The notes beneath the pieces are model-generated. The model saw nothing but the letters and a program-made list of their open reading frames with translations, was not told the DNA's origin and ran no database searches. From Erythroxylum novogranatense (lineage: Eukaryota > Streptophyta > Magnoliopsida > Malpighiales > Erythroxylaceae): 64,000 nt of DNA. The DNA lies in NCBI GenBank assembly GCA_029891385.1, contig CM057229.1, positions 2,542,001-2,606,000 of the forward strand, written 5' to 3'. A program made the position numbers and the translations under genes. Positions 1 through 20,989 of this stretch are shown piece by piece; within the stretch, counting starts at the first letter, position 1; every line of letters begins with the position of its first letter.

Positions 1-1480
1 TGGAAACAGTCAAGTTGATGATGGCAATTAACATCAGTTCCACCATTATCATGTGTTGGAATTACAGATCCTTTGGGGCCGGCCATTGTTGTACCTTAAT
101 TCCTAGTTTTTTTTTTTTCGAAAGTCCTCACTACCTTACTTCCTAGTTGTTTAAGAAACTAATAAGAACATGAATCCTGCCTGCTTCAACCTTTTGAAAA
201 TCGTATCTGCACCATACGTTAGTTTTTAGTGATTCCTCTGTAGCTTCTTCCTTCCAAGTTCATTTTGCCTCTCCAGGATACTGACTTGCACAAGCCTTGT
301 CAAGTCTGAGATAAGCCCATATCCACATTACTCGTCTAGTCTTTTTTCACTTTAGTCCTTATATTTTTAAAAATCACTATTTTCTTTTATATTGTTTTAA
401 GTATATCAGAAATCTTTTTATCGTTAATTTTCATTTTCGTTTAAAATTTAAATTTTAATACGATGTCATTTTATCTTTTAACTAGACAGAAAACTAGTAA
501 ATATTATATTAAAACAAATAATAATCTTAAATATAATAATTTAAATAATAAAATGTCAACTTACAGGTAAAATAACAATAATGGTAGAAATTTTACTGAG
601 ACGCGGGATTTATGAAGTTTCATTAATAAACAACTTTACTGTTAACATTTTATTTGATAAAAATAAAATTTCAACTATGCTTTAAAAAAGATTAGCATAG
701 ATAATTTAAAATTTTATAATTAATTAAAGAAAACAAAATTAGGTCAAAACAATAAATGCTAAATTAATTAAAGATTATTAAACTAAATCAAACTAAAAAT
801 TAAAATTGAACTGAAAAATAAACCGATCCAAAAAATTTTAATGTTAAATTAATAAAAACCGGTTTGTTTTGTAAAGTATCTTATAACAACGCGTGCTAGT
901 GCTACATCATCCAATTTCCTAAGACTAACATCACCCAATTTCCTAAGACTAAGTTAGTCATCAAAGAGCACTATAACGAATGTTCAAACTTGACAGCAGA
1001 GGAGAGCCTCCAAAAGATTCTTATCTTTTTTCCCTTTTGGCCCTTACATTCTTTTAATATTCACATCTAACCATCAACAGCCACGTGTTGAAATTCCATT
1101 CGCACTTCAGATTCAGACACAATCCAAGAAAAGGTCGTTAAGAATCAGCAATTAATTTCCTGAATAATCCCATCAGAGATTAAAAGGAAAATTAAAAAAG
1201 CATAAATCTTTGGATTGATTGACCTTAATTTGCTTGGAAAAAGGAAATAAATTTGATAAAATGGAGATTTTATTAAAAAAATTTTGGTGTGCATATAAAA
1301 GTGATTAGTTGTGATCAATGAGAATCTGGATGAACAAAATCTTCCTCCAAGTTTCTCTCTTTTACGCGATGAAACTTCCCCACTTTCATCGACGTAGAGG
1401 AGAGAAACTCTTGAACACGGATTGAAGCACATCAGAATCAGAATCCAAAGTAGAAAATTTTGTAAGATTGTGCGTCATAC
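1..1480. other. Intergenic AT-rich DNA, no gene seen
   Basis: I see no coding exon here on either strand. The stretch from about 350 to 860 is strongly AT-rich with long A/T runs. The only longer frame (1145-1432, minus) has low-complexity composition and no recognisable domain. The right end probably holds the promoter and leader of the IRE4-like gene downstream, but I cannot place its transcription start. Confidence 0.5.
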
Positions 1481-2168
1481 AGTGGCTATGGCGGAGAAGG
1501 AAGGTGCACGTGTTTTGGACGATTCTTGACATGGTAAGCCATCGAAAGGACCACTTGTCTTCTTTCTTCTTCCACTTTTAATTTTTAATCTTAGTCTAAG
1601 TTCTGACTCGTTCTTGTTGAATGAGAAATTGGGTTTACTCCAAGATTTAATTTTTGTAACGGATATTTAGTAGATTTATTAAAAAATCTATGTCATTGTG
1701 GGTGCTTACCTTTTAAAATTAGGGGTTTGAATTTTGATGAATTGTTTAGGTTAAATTGATGTCGCTGTCAGGTACCGAACTCTACGCAATAAACAAGAAG
1801 GGGGAAAAAAAGCCTCCCTTGTTTGGTTTAACCAAGGCCTTGTGCGTATATGTGTCTCTTTTCTCATGTGTTTGAGAAGTTTAACCACCACCAGAGAGCG
1901 GGGCTCGTTTCGTCGTCTCTTATCTACTGCTAGAAGACAAATTCTGAAAACTCTATTTTGCTCACGAGTTTTTTGTTTGTTAAATTTGATCCGAACTAAC
2001 TCGGCTCGTACCCTGGTTTTTAGCGATTCTGGTTATGAAGACTGAATTAGTTCAGGGATTTGTTGATCTTTTTCATGTTTGGTTGCCGAGAAAATAATAA
2101 GCAAGAGTAAACCTAGTTCAATTTTTTAGGAGTTTCTTTTGTTAAAAAAAAAAGAAAAATTCTTAACG

Positions 2169-10745
<8,577 letters not shown>

Positions 10746-12430
10746 TTTACCGCCTCCTTTAGTTAGAAACATACACCACAGGGGAAAGGGAAGCTCAAAT
10801 AATCTCTGTACATATGCTTTCACAAATATGAGAGGGATAGAGGGACATCAGTTGTAATTTACATGCATCTCGTTTAGAGTTCTTAGAATTTTTACATGTA
10901 AATGAAATGGGGATAGATTTTTGACTTTTTTCAGAAAAAGAGATGAGTCAAAAGATTGAAAAGTCACAAATTGTTGGTCTTCTTTCTCCTACTTCTTTGT
11001 ACAGGCCACTTTAGCCAGTAGTCCTCTTTGTACTAGGAAGCCATTGTGAGTTCTTGCAGCTGATATGATCAGAATCATTAAGAATGTAGAAATAACAAAT
11101 TGAAGATATAGAAAAAGGAAAAGAGCACTTTGAAACAGAAAGAGTTGTGTTCTGTTTATACCGTATGTCTATGCTAATATTCTGCACTAGCAAGTGAAAT
11201 ACTTCAATACAGAACAGTTGTGTGATTCTTGTGTGCATATATCCAGTGATTGTTGAAAAAGACTGAATTATAAGAGACATTATTGCTAGAGCATGTAATA
11301 GGTAGGTAACATGTTGATGTTTTAAGAATGGCTGGAATCAAATTAAGTGAAGGAGAAGATGCTGAGGCTCTGAACTTTCATTTTTATAGCTTTTGGTGTC
11401 TTACTGGGATCTTGAGTACCTGAAGCTTATCATCTGTGAATGATGGATATGAAAAATGATGGGCTTATCAATGGAGTCTTGACCAAGACAAGTTATCAGT
11501 TCCAGGTTAACCAAAATTATGGACCAGTGTTGGAGGCAAATAGGGTTATTGAGATTGAATTTCTTACATATGTATGCAAGTTACTCACATTGGATACATT
11601 ATGAGTGCACGTAATGATTACTTCAATTACCACTAATTTTCTTATCAAAATGATTAATCTCTCAAGTGAGACGTCTTAAAAACATTGTATGATTGATCCA
11701 ATGATCTTAAAAAGTAGACAGGGCACATATCAAGATTGGCTCTTGCAAACAGAAACCCTTTCTATAAAGGCATGAATGGGCAAGGTATGAGCATAAAGAT
11801 TCAAACTTTGCTCACTGCAATCACAGAAAAAAGGTGGCAACTAAAAGATAATCAACTTGATGATGATTGCTGGGGGACCTAGCAATCGATTCCAACTTTT
11901 GACATTGCAGTCACTCGGTGCTCGGCCCTTCACATCACAGCTGTACCTTCCTGTGTATTTTTGAAAATAATTCAAATCAATCGAATTCGATCGAAACCAG
12001 CATCTTGCTGCAAATTTCGATCCTAAACATCAATTTTCTCTTTGAAAATTTGACAACACAGCAATAATTGACCTGTTTGTGCACAGAAAAGCCACCATTG
12101 AAAGGTGAACAAAAAGATGATTTGAGAGTGACGGAGAGTCTTATCCAATTCTTCCATCTGTTATCTTCTTCACATCAAACATTCTACGTTTAAGTGAACC
12201 CAAACACTTGCTTTTAATTTATAATTTATAGTTTAAATTTTAAATTTTAAATTTTACTCTGACTTGTATTAAAATTTTATTCAAATTTTAAAAGATTTAA
12301 CTCAATAAAGAGTTCGAATTCAATAAAATTATAATCTTTAGTCATTAAATCAAATTTAATATTTTTACTCGAACTTTAAATAATATAATAAAACAACTTA
12401 AATTTTCATTTTAATTTTTATTAGTATCAC
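10746..12430. other. 3' flank and intergenic DNA, no gene seen
   Basis: The first few hundred bases are likely 3' UTR of the IRE4-like gene. The remainder has no frame with recognisable domains on either strand. A short minus-strand frame at 11011-11280 looks like chance. From about 12200 the sequence becomes strongly AT-rich. Confidence 0.5.
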
Positions 12431-12475
12431 TAATAATAATAATAATCAAAAGTTAATAATTATTATTAACTTTTG

Positions 12476-12491
<16 letters not shown>
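12431..12491. repeat. Perfect 61-bp palindrome
   Basis: The left arm (12431-12460) and right arm (12462-12491) are exact reverse complements around a single central T at 12461. The core of each arm is non-repetitive (TCAAAAGTTAA), while the outer ends are ATT repeats. It could extrude as a hairpin or cruciform. Confidence 0.9.
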
Positions 12492-12511
<20 letters not shown>

Positions 12512-12665
12512 GTTATTGTTGTTATAATTACGATTATTACTAATAATACTACTACTATTATTATCATTATCGCCACTATCACCGTTACAATTACCACCAT
12601 CACTATTATTATATTATTATTGTTAATACTAATATTTAGATTATTATTATTATTATTTATTTCTC
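12476..12665. repeat. Compound ATT/ATC/ACC microsatellite
   Basis: Long run of (TTA)n followed by mixed trinucleotides (ATT, GTT, ATC, ACC). Both strands give open frames of simple-sequence protein (poly-Ile/Val or poly-Asn), which is an artefact of the repeat and not coding evidence. Confidence 0.9.
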
Positions 12666-12699
12666 TCTTTTTATTTATCTTTTCGAAGGTCATTTAGAA

Positions 12700-14063
12700 A
12701 CACTTTTCTACTAATTACGAGTAAAGTTGCATAAGTGTCTATTTGTTTCAATTAAAATCTAAAAGTATTTTTATCATAGAGTTGACTTTTTAGAAGTTAA
12801 AATACATCTTTGTAAGAAACACAAATTTAAAACTTTTTAAAAATAATTTTTAAGTAAATTTTTAGATTAATTAATAAGTTTATTTTTTTAATTCTTATTG
12901 TTGGTGGTGTTTATCATCATTTTTAATTTTGAGCTTACGTGGATTTGAAAGTGGGACCCTGGAATTAAAGTTGGTGGATGCCAGCACTATATACAATTAC
13001 CAAAATGCCCTCACAGATGGTCAACGACAACATTTGAAAATTGTATTAATATATAAGTATACTTGTAAGAAATAAGTGCAACTGACCGTATCCTGCGCTG
13101 TACAATTACCGTAAAAGGACAAAAGCTGATTTTACCTTTGTGGTTTTTCTTCGTACGATGAAGTGACGTAGAAATGTTTGACTTCGATACGACCCGAATC
13201 CTGACCGTTGAAAATACGATGCGATGAACAAACTGCCGTGATACCACCAACATACAATGGATACCCACACACGGAATCTCTGCCCAGTGTGGACCTTCAG
13301 AGGGACCATTTGTCAACTACAGAGAGTACCGTAACGTACTGTCTTCGCATTAGAGTTTAGCCACAACCCAATCGAGACTTTGCTTACTAATACTTTAGTC
13401 TTTTACAATACTGCCCCCGTATGAATACCGTATCCACACAATTGCCACTGTCCTTCACAATAAATAATAACATCAACATCCTTATTGTTATCATCACATC
13501 CAATTTAAAATCTTACAGTAAATATACAACCTTATTTTTACACAATAAAAAAATTATTTCCAATAAATTCACATACAAATGTCAACGTAACAATATAAAA
13601 TTTATAGAGGTACAATTTTACCCTCAATGAAGAGGCGTTTCTGGTGAGTACAAGATCTTGGAGGAAATTTACGAAAACGGAGCAATCGTTGTCGTATGCC
13701 TTAGTCTCGTGCTTATCGTGTTACATGGATTGGCGGTTTGTTTCATTAAATGTAGGCGGAGGATAAGAACAAATGTCAAGAGTTCTACTTCTACTTCCCT
13801 TGTCCTTCAAAGCACTTGTTACACGTTCTTTTTCCATTCCCACTTTAAAGTCAAGTATGTCCCCATCCTCGCTTAGGGTCTCCTAAATAATTTATTTAAA
13901 TTATACAAATTATTTTATTATTAATACATATTTCATAAAATATTAAGTTCTTTTATATGGATCATTTAAAACAATATTTTTATTAATTAAAGATCAAATT
14001 AGACTTTACTAAATTTTGCGTATAAGTGGAATTCATACCGAGCAATTTTTTGTTAAATATGTT
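12700..14063. other. Intergenic DNA, no gene supported
   Basis: Mixed-composition DNA with several short overlapping frames (for example 13011-13316 minus, 13658-13876 plus). None has an ATG context plus domain that I recognise; the 13658 frame starts at TTG. The segment around 12720-12900 resembles parts of the AT-rich dispersed repeat annotated at 14064 and may be a short derivative. Confidence 0.4.
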
Positions 14064-14766
14064 ATTAAAACTATGTTTGATTGGTATTATATTAGTAGAA
14101 TTTTTATCAATAAAGCTTTTCTCTGTAGATCTTTTATAAAATTTTTTTAAGAAAGCAATTGATTAGTAGACTGTTATTTAAAAAGAAGTTTTTTAAGAGC
14201 TTCATATAATAGATTGTTTGACAATATAAAATAAAAATAATTTTAATTTTAACTATATTTTATTTTGTAATAAAATTATTTATGTATATAAATATTATTT
14301 AAAGCATATTAAATGATATGCACATTATAATATATTAATTATTATATAATTTTAAATCATATGAAACATAAATGAAAATATGTCTAACCAAATCTTTTAT
14401 ATGGATTATAACATAAGTAAAATTAATATAAAAATTAATATTAAAATATATAAAAATCAAATAATATTATATAAATCTAAAATAAACATAAAGTTAAGTT
14501 TGTGAGTATTGTAAGAATGATGTGTAAAACATAATGATAAAAGAGATTTAAAAATAGACTAATTAATTGATCTGAAAAATCTATTTGAATTTTTTTAAAA
14601 GCTCTAAATTTAAGCTTATTAGAAAGTTATATTTTAATTATTAAAAAGTCATATCTATTAAATAAATATTTTTATTTTACAACAAAACACTCATTTCTTC
14701 AAAAAAAGTTTTTATGCCAGAAAAAAATACTTATTGACTACCAAAAGTTCGTCCAAACAAGCTTTA
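14064..14766 (+). repeat. AT-rich dispersed repeat, copy 1
   Basis: Extended similarity by eye to 20340-20985 (same orientation) and to the reverse complement of 39915-40467. Shared blocks in order include a TTTGacAATATAAA block, TTTGTAATAAAATTATTTATGTAT, AATCATATgAAACATAAAT, TATAACATAAGTAAA and, near the end, TATTGACTaccAAAAGTTCGTC. No coding capacity. Ends near TTTGATTGG / CCAAACAAG hint at degenerate terminal inverted repeats, so a non-autonomous DNA transposon is possible but unproven. Confidence 0.65.
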
Positions 14767-15526
14767 ATTATACGATAAAATATATATATTTTTAAAAATA
14801 AGTAGAATTGAAAAGAAATGGAATGGGCAGAATTGTCCTTTTACCTCTGGAACATTTCAGAAAGTTTCACTAAAAAAAATGCGAAAAAAATATGATCAAG
14901 GAAAAGCGAACTCTGTAGCTTTTACCGCTAAACGACAACCACCGTCTAGTCCGACTTCTTCCGACAAATGTTCAGCAAGCAATCTAATCTTGCCACGTGG
15001 ACGGTAGGATTTCATCACCCACCTAGAAGCTCCTGTATTTGCAAGCCTTCAATACGGTTAACGTGCGCCGCTTTTTAACTCATTTTTAATTATTTTCTCC
15101 AAATCTCTCCCGCCCTCTCTCTCCGTTCTCTGTACTTCCTTCTCTCTCTCTAATGAGATGTCTCGTCTCTGTTCATCACATGCACTCTCTCTGTCTCTCC
15201 CTCTAGACGGATGAGTATAAACCCGAAATAGCCGCCTTTTGGGACCACGAAACTCCGATCACCGGACTGTGTTGGATCGTTTTTGCATTTGGTTTTTTTT
15301 CTAATTAAGAGAGGAGATTTCTGTGTGCTGTTGATTTCCAAGTTTTCTTAGAAGCAAAAGAGTATCTCCGTATCCAAATTTCTAAAAGACCGTCTTTTTG
15401 TTGATCGGGTGTTCTGTGTCTTCCGAGAATTCATTGAAGAAGTAGCCGGAGTTTACATTTTTCTCTAGTCGGTTTGAAGAAAGCAGTGTTTTACCTTTTT
15501 TTTATAGTTCTGTTCAAGGAAAGAAC

Positions 15527-17730
15527 ATGGTGGAGGCTGATCAGTCCTCTCAAATGACAGTTTCTACAGCTTCTGGGGAAGCTACGGGCGTGTCTTCGTT
15601 GGGAAATCAAGTCACTTCACTTCCAGTGGCACCACCTAAGAAAAAGCGAAACCTCCCAGGAATGCCAGGTCTGTAATAATTTGATTCTAAGTCATGAAAG
15701 TCTTTACTTTTGGTAAATTCCTACTGAGAATCTGTTTTATCTATTGTTATGATTCTCTTGGTTTAGATCCAGATGCTGAAGTGATTGCTTTATCGCCGAA
15801 GTCCCTTTTGGCCACAAACAGATTCGTGTGCGAGATCTGTAGCAAAGGCTTTCAGCGAGACCAGAATCTGCAGCTTCACCGACGAGGCCACAACTTGCCA
15901 TGGAAGCTTAAACAGCGAGAAACCAAGGAACCACGCAAAAGGGTCTACGTGTGTCCGGAGCCATCTTGCGTGCACCATAGCCCAGCTAGAGCTCTCGGCG
16001 ACCTTACCGGAATCAAGAAACATTTTTGCAGAAAACACGGCGAGAAGAAGTGGAAGTGCGAGAGATGCTCCAAGAAATATGCAGTACAATCTGATTGGAA
16101 AGCTCACATGAAAACTTGCGGGACTAGGGAGTACAAATGTGATTGCGGCACTTTGTTTTCCAGGTTTTTGATTCCGTTTTCCTCTTCTTCCTTTTTTTTT
16201 TTTTTAGGGTCTAGGACACGAAACATCCAAATGGTTTGGAGCTGATGTTTCAAGATTTGGTTTTGTGTTTGGTGGTGTGTACATATATACATACAGGAGG
16301 GACAGTTTCGTTACGCATAGGGCATTTTGTGAAGCTTTAGCTGAAGAGAGTACAAGAGCACAAAACGTTGAGATTCTGGATAGAGTAGGGATGAATCACA
16401 ATGCGAAGAGTACTGCAGTTTCTTCACCACCTCCTCAGCCTCTTACGCCATCCACTACTGTGGTTTCTCCCGGTGTATCAGTTCAAAGCTCAGGTTTTTA
16501 TTACTTTTGTCCTTCGCGTGTGTAATGTACAGATTGCCCATTTCTAAACAAGGATTTGTAGTGTTTGATTAGGTGAAAGATTAATTAATTGTGTTCTTCT
16601 CGTTGATTATGGTTCTCTGAGAGATGAGATGATGCCTTTCTTTTTATGGTATGCGCTTTTGTGCGTGCATGAGAGGGAGTTACTTCAAGGAGTTTTGTTG
16701 TGATTAGTTATACTGTAGTAGTTGCAGTTCATAATAAGTAAGCTCAAAGATCGAAAAGCACCAATGGAGGTTTAAGTGAAAAAGACGCCATTAATGATTC
16801 TCACTTTTACTTGTAAAGCTATCGACTTGATGTGAACTTTCTTTGCAGCCCTCCATTATTCATCCAAAAAGTTATTCCTTTTACCATCTGCTTTTGGTTT
16901 TCGAATCATGTCACTGTTTCTTGTCGTTCATTCCTTCATTTCTGATCACAGAATTGGCCGAAAATCCAAATGGACTCTCACCACCAACACCAGCATCTAC
17001 GTGCTTCACTGCAAGAGCCACGAGCACAAGCTCTTCAAGCCCTACAAGCAAAGTGTTCGCGAGTATCTTTGCGAGCTCAACCACAGAAGCAACAACCATA
17101 GTTTCAGAACAAGCATCGCCGTCGTCATCACCGTCGTTCTCCAATCTACTGTGTGGTGTGATCGGCTCAACCACAACAATACCAACACCTAGAGTCATGG
17201 AACCACCACCGTCCCTCTCTCTATCACCATCTCCTTACCTCTCCAACAATGTCGCTTCTCTTTTCTCACCAAACCAAGAACACCACCTCTACGCGCCGTC
17301 TCCACAACCCGCAATGTCTGCCACAGCATTGCTTCAGAAAGCAGCTCAAATGGGGGCCACCACATCTCACCAATCATTTCTTCGTAGCTTAAGACTTCAA
17401 GACAACTACAAGCATCAATGGGACGTGAAGCCAGAGAGCAGCAATGCAGTGAATGCCGGACTTGGGTTAGGACTGCATTCTGATGCTGCTGTGAACGTGG
17501 CATTGAACCAACCTGCCACTCTTGATCTTCTAGGACTTGGTATGGGTGCTAGTCCTGCATTGCTGAACTCATACGGTGGCAATTTTAATGTAGGACCAGC
17601 CGGCATCCTCGCTGCTGCAGCGACATCCTACGACGGAGGAGGAGGTGGTGGGAGTTCGGAGGAGACATGGGATGGTGTTCCTGAGAGAAAAGGCTCATTG
17701 ATGAGTCAACCTCGATTTCAGAGCTTTTAA
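15527..17730 (+). CDS. INDETERMINATE DOMAIN (IDD) C2H2 zinc-finger transcription factor
   Basis: Four exons: 15527-15668, 15767-16163, 16297-16493, 16952-17730, giving 504 aa. The N-terminal part has the basic KKKRNLPG nuclear-localisation segment just before exon 2. The ID domain follows in order: finger 1 FVCEICSKGFQRDQNLQLHRRGH, finger 2 YVCPEPSCVHH...GIKKHFCRKH, finger 3 WKCERCSKKYAVQSDWKAH and CCHC finger 4 YKCDCGTLFSR...THRAFC, the last split across the exon 2/3 junction. The C-terminal exon is Ser/Thr/Ala-rich and carries the family's MSATALLQKAAQMG block and a variant TLDLLGLG of the T(R/L)DFLG motif, both interaction motifs in this family. IDD proteins bind DNA and partner with DELLA or GRAS proteins in root patterning, sugar and hormone responses. 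The exact IDD number cannot be fixed from sequence alone. Start: ATG preceding the exon whose splice keeps the ID domain in frame. Confidence 0.9.
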
Positions 17731-18220
17731 CTCTTCTCATGTCCCAGGTATTTTTGTCAGAGGATGTATAAAAGCCTGGTTTTGTACCTCTTTAGTTTAG
17801 GTAGCTTATATTGCTTAAGGTCAAAGAACTTGTAGCTTTTAAGATTCAAGACACCATCTCTTGTTACCTTTCTTTAACTCATATACTATACCTTTTTTTG
17901 CATACTTTTGGACTTTATATAGCTGTTTTATCTTCTTAGAGAGGATTTCTGATTGGTGTTTTCTAAAATCATATTGCAATGTATTTCTTAGGTTGTGTGC
18001 TTTCGAGAATTTGTATTGGATCAAATTCGGAATAGATCGAATTGGATCGGATCGAATCGGATCAAAATTGGGCTATCAAAATTTTTAGCCCAAGAAATTT
18101 GATACAATAGGATAAGATATACAGTGCTAATTCACGCCACATGCCGCCTTAAACCGCACAATGTAGTTAACAAAAGTCAACATTTTAATCTACTTCCTGT
18201 TTCTCTTCATCTCTCAAACA

Positions 18221-20065
18221 ATGGATTCTCTTCCTCCTCTTCTTCTTCTTCTTGTTCAAGCGGTGACCGTTTGGCTTCTTATCTTCCTCCTTAAGTTTAC
18301 ATATACAAACATATGGATGCCCTTGAGAATTCAACGACTATTTGCGAAACAAGGCTTAGGAGGACCTGGTTACCGTCCGATATGGGGCAACACCGTAGAG
18401 ATCCGGCGGCTCTACGCTGAAGCTCAAGCCAAGTCAACGTCTTTTAACCACGAGAACACTGTTCACAGGGTGATTCCGTTTTACTCTGAGTGGTCAAGCA
18501 TCTACGGGAAGACGTTTCTCTCGTGGTTCGGGTCCAAGCCCAGGTTGGCCATAAGTGACCCGGACATGTTAAAGGAAGTTCTCATGAATACACCCGGTTC
18601 GTTCGACAGAGTTAAGCATAATCCTCAGGCAAAGGAACTTTTTGGGCAGGGGCTTGTTGGTCTCACAGGTGAGAAATGGGCTCTCCATAGGAGGATCTGT
18701 AACCAAGCATTCAACATGGAGCGAGTTAAGGTGAGCTTTAAGCACAACTCTGTTTCTTCCATAAGTAACCTGAAATCATATAGACAGGATTGAAGTGTTG
18801 GAACTGATGCTCAAAATTTTCCTTTTTTCTTGAAGAGTTGGGTGCCTGATATTGCAGCAATTACGGATAATATGCTAAAGAAATGGGAGGACATGAGAGG
18901 AGGGAGAGACGAGTTCGAGATAGAAGTGAGTAAGGAGCTTCATGGTCTCTCAGCCGAAGTTATATCTAGAACAGCTTTTGGAAGTAGTTATGAAGAAGGC
19001 AAGCGCATATTTGCATTGCAGGAACAACAAATGCACCTTGTATCTCTGGCTTTGAGAAGTGTATATATTCCAGGATTTAGGTACTAAAATCTTTTCCTGT
19101 TCAGTAGAACTTAACTTGTTTCCTTTATCGTCTTCTGATGATTGTTTTTTCAGATGAGTACGAACCTGACTGTTCTATGCTCTGATGGTGTCGTGTGACA
19201 GGTTTTTACCTACTAAGAAGAACAGAGAAAGGTGGAGGCTGGAGAGAGAAATTCGTGAATCTGTGAGGACCCTGATCAAAACAAACAAGAAAGGAAGGGA
19301 AAATTCAGGGAATTTACTGAGTTCGTTAATGTCCACACATAAGAGTCAGAATGGTGAAGAAGAGACATTAGGAATAGAGGAGATTATAGATGAATGCAAG
19401 ACCTTCTACTTTGCAGGAAAAGAAACTACTGCAAATCTCTTAACTTGGGCACTCATCCTCTTGGCTTCACATCAGGAATGGCAAGACAAAGCACGAGAAG
19501 AAGTGTACCGTGTTTTGGGGACAAAAGAGCTTCCAGCTGCAGAGGATTTACATGACCTTAAACTCGTAAACTCTTACACTTTTCCTGAATCTGTAACATG
19601 TTCCATTTCACCGCAGGTTCTGATATTCCTGGAATGTAATTGCAGGTGAGCTTAATAATCAATGAAACACTACGACTCTATTCTCCAGCTGCAGGTACAA
19701 CTAGAGAAACACCTGTTAAAGTTAAGCTTGGAAACCTTGATCTTCCTGCTGGTACACAGTTCTTTATTCCTATAATTGCCATCCACCATGACACCGATAT
19801 ATGGGGAGACGATGCTTACGAGTTCAATCCGTTGCGATTCAACGAGTCTCGAAAGCACTTAGCTTCATATATGCCATTTGGGTTAGGCCCCAGAATCTGT
19901 GTTGGTCAAAATTTAGCCATTGTTGAGGCTAAAGTTGTGCTTGCCATGATCATCAGGCATTACTCTTTTGTGGTCTCCCCCACCTATGTTCATGCCCCCA
20001 TGCTCTTCCTTACCACACAGCCTCAGTACGGTGCCCAGATCCTCTTCTCCAGGATTTGCAGTTGA
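18221..20065 (+). CDS. Cytochrome P450, clan 72, CYP721A-like
   Basis: Haem-thiolate monooxygenase of the ER membrane. Exons 18221-18730, 18836-19080, 19202-19565 and 19646-20065 give 512 aa. The first 30 or so residues form a Leu-rich membrane anchor, followed by the clan-72 [13 protein letters not shown] segment. [12 protein letters not shown] marks the C-helix. The I-helix reads [14 protein letters not shown], the K-helix ETLR is at about residues 380-383, and the haem loop [10 protein letters not shown] has its Cys at about residue 458. All key residues are present, so it looks functional. Clan 72 includes enzymes acting on brassinosteroids, gibberellins and specialised metabolites; the substrate here is unknown. 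A TTGAC-type motif (in AAAGTCAACATT) lies about 45 bases before the ATG. A dead paralogue with the same exon lengths follows downstream. Confidence 0.88.
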
Positions 20066-20339
20066 TCAGAAACCTGAAATGTTTTATAGTGCTTGAATGT
20101 GAAATTTACCATTTCCACTGTCCACTTTTTAACAAGTCCTAGTTGCTATAAATATAAAATATGGATATAATTTCTTCATCGTCTCTTGCACTTTCAGCTC
20201 AAGATCAAATGTGAAAGTTCTCGATTAAGTTGACCACATCTCCGTGATGCCATGATTTCACTTTTTATTTTTCTGAACTTGTATTACTTTTCATCTATGT
20301 AGTTCAATTTATATCATAAGACTTTTTTTTCACGTGAAC

Positions 20340-20985
20340 TTTTTAAAAAAGTCAAATTTTTAATCAATTAAAAATAACTTTTTTAAGAGTTTCATACAAT
20401 ATACTGTTTGGTAATATAAAAATAAAAACACTTTTATTAATTTTAACTATATTTTGTTTTGTAATAAAATTTATTTATGTATGCAAATATTATTTAAAAT
20501 ATATTAAATAACATGCAAAGCATAATAAATTAATTATTATATAATTTAAAATCATATAAAACATAAATAAAAGTATATTTAATCAAATTTTATATAAATT
20601 ATAACATAAGTAAATTAGTATCGAAAATAAATATTAAAAAACAAATAATATTATATAATCTCAAAATAAATATTCAAGTTGAGTAAACAGTTAAATATAT
20701 AATAAGCGGAAAGATGAGTTTGTAAGTATTATAAAATTATATAAAAAACATAAAAAAAAGGGACCAAAAATAGTCTGATTAATTGATATGAAAAATCTAC
20801 CTAGAAAAATATTTTTTCAAAAGTTCTAAATTTAAACTTCTTAAAACTTGTATTTTGACTGCTAAAATATCATATCTATTAAAAAATATTTTTATTTTAC
20901 AACCAAATATCTATTTTAAAAAACAGTTTTGTTGTAAAAATATTTATTGACTTTTCAAAAGTTCGTCTAATCAAACAATTAGTTC
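20340..20985 (+). repeat. AT-rich dispersed repeat, copy 2
   Basis: Second copy of the repeat described at 14064, same orientation, lying just 3' of the intact P450. It ends with the same TATTGACTTTTCAAAAGTTCGTC block. Diverged by many substitutions and short indels, so it is old. Confidence 0.65.
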
Positions 20986-20989
20986 CTAC

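Noticed and set aside
1145..1432. 95-codon minus-strand frame upstream of the IRE4-like gene
   Set aside because: No recognisable domain, AT-rich composition and no supporting splice or promoter signals.
12466..12697. Open frames on both strands through the ATT microsatellite
   Set aside because: Homopolymeric Ile/Val or Asn-rich translation of simple sequence on both strands; no gene signal.
13011..13316. 101-codon minus-strand frame overlapping another minus frame
   Set aside because: No domain, two overlapping frames in the same strand, unlike a real gene.
13658..13876. Short plus-strand frame with a hydrophobic segment followed by CRRRIRT
   Set aside because: Begins at TTG with no ATG, no recognised family and no flanking splice structure; likely chance.
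15785..16111. Alternative plus- and minus-strand frames across the IDD zinc fingers
   Set aside because: Shadows of the conserved ID-domain exon in other frames.
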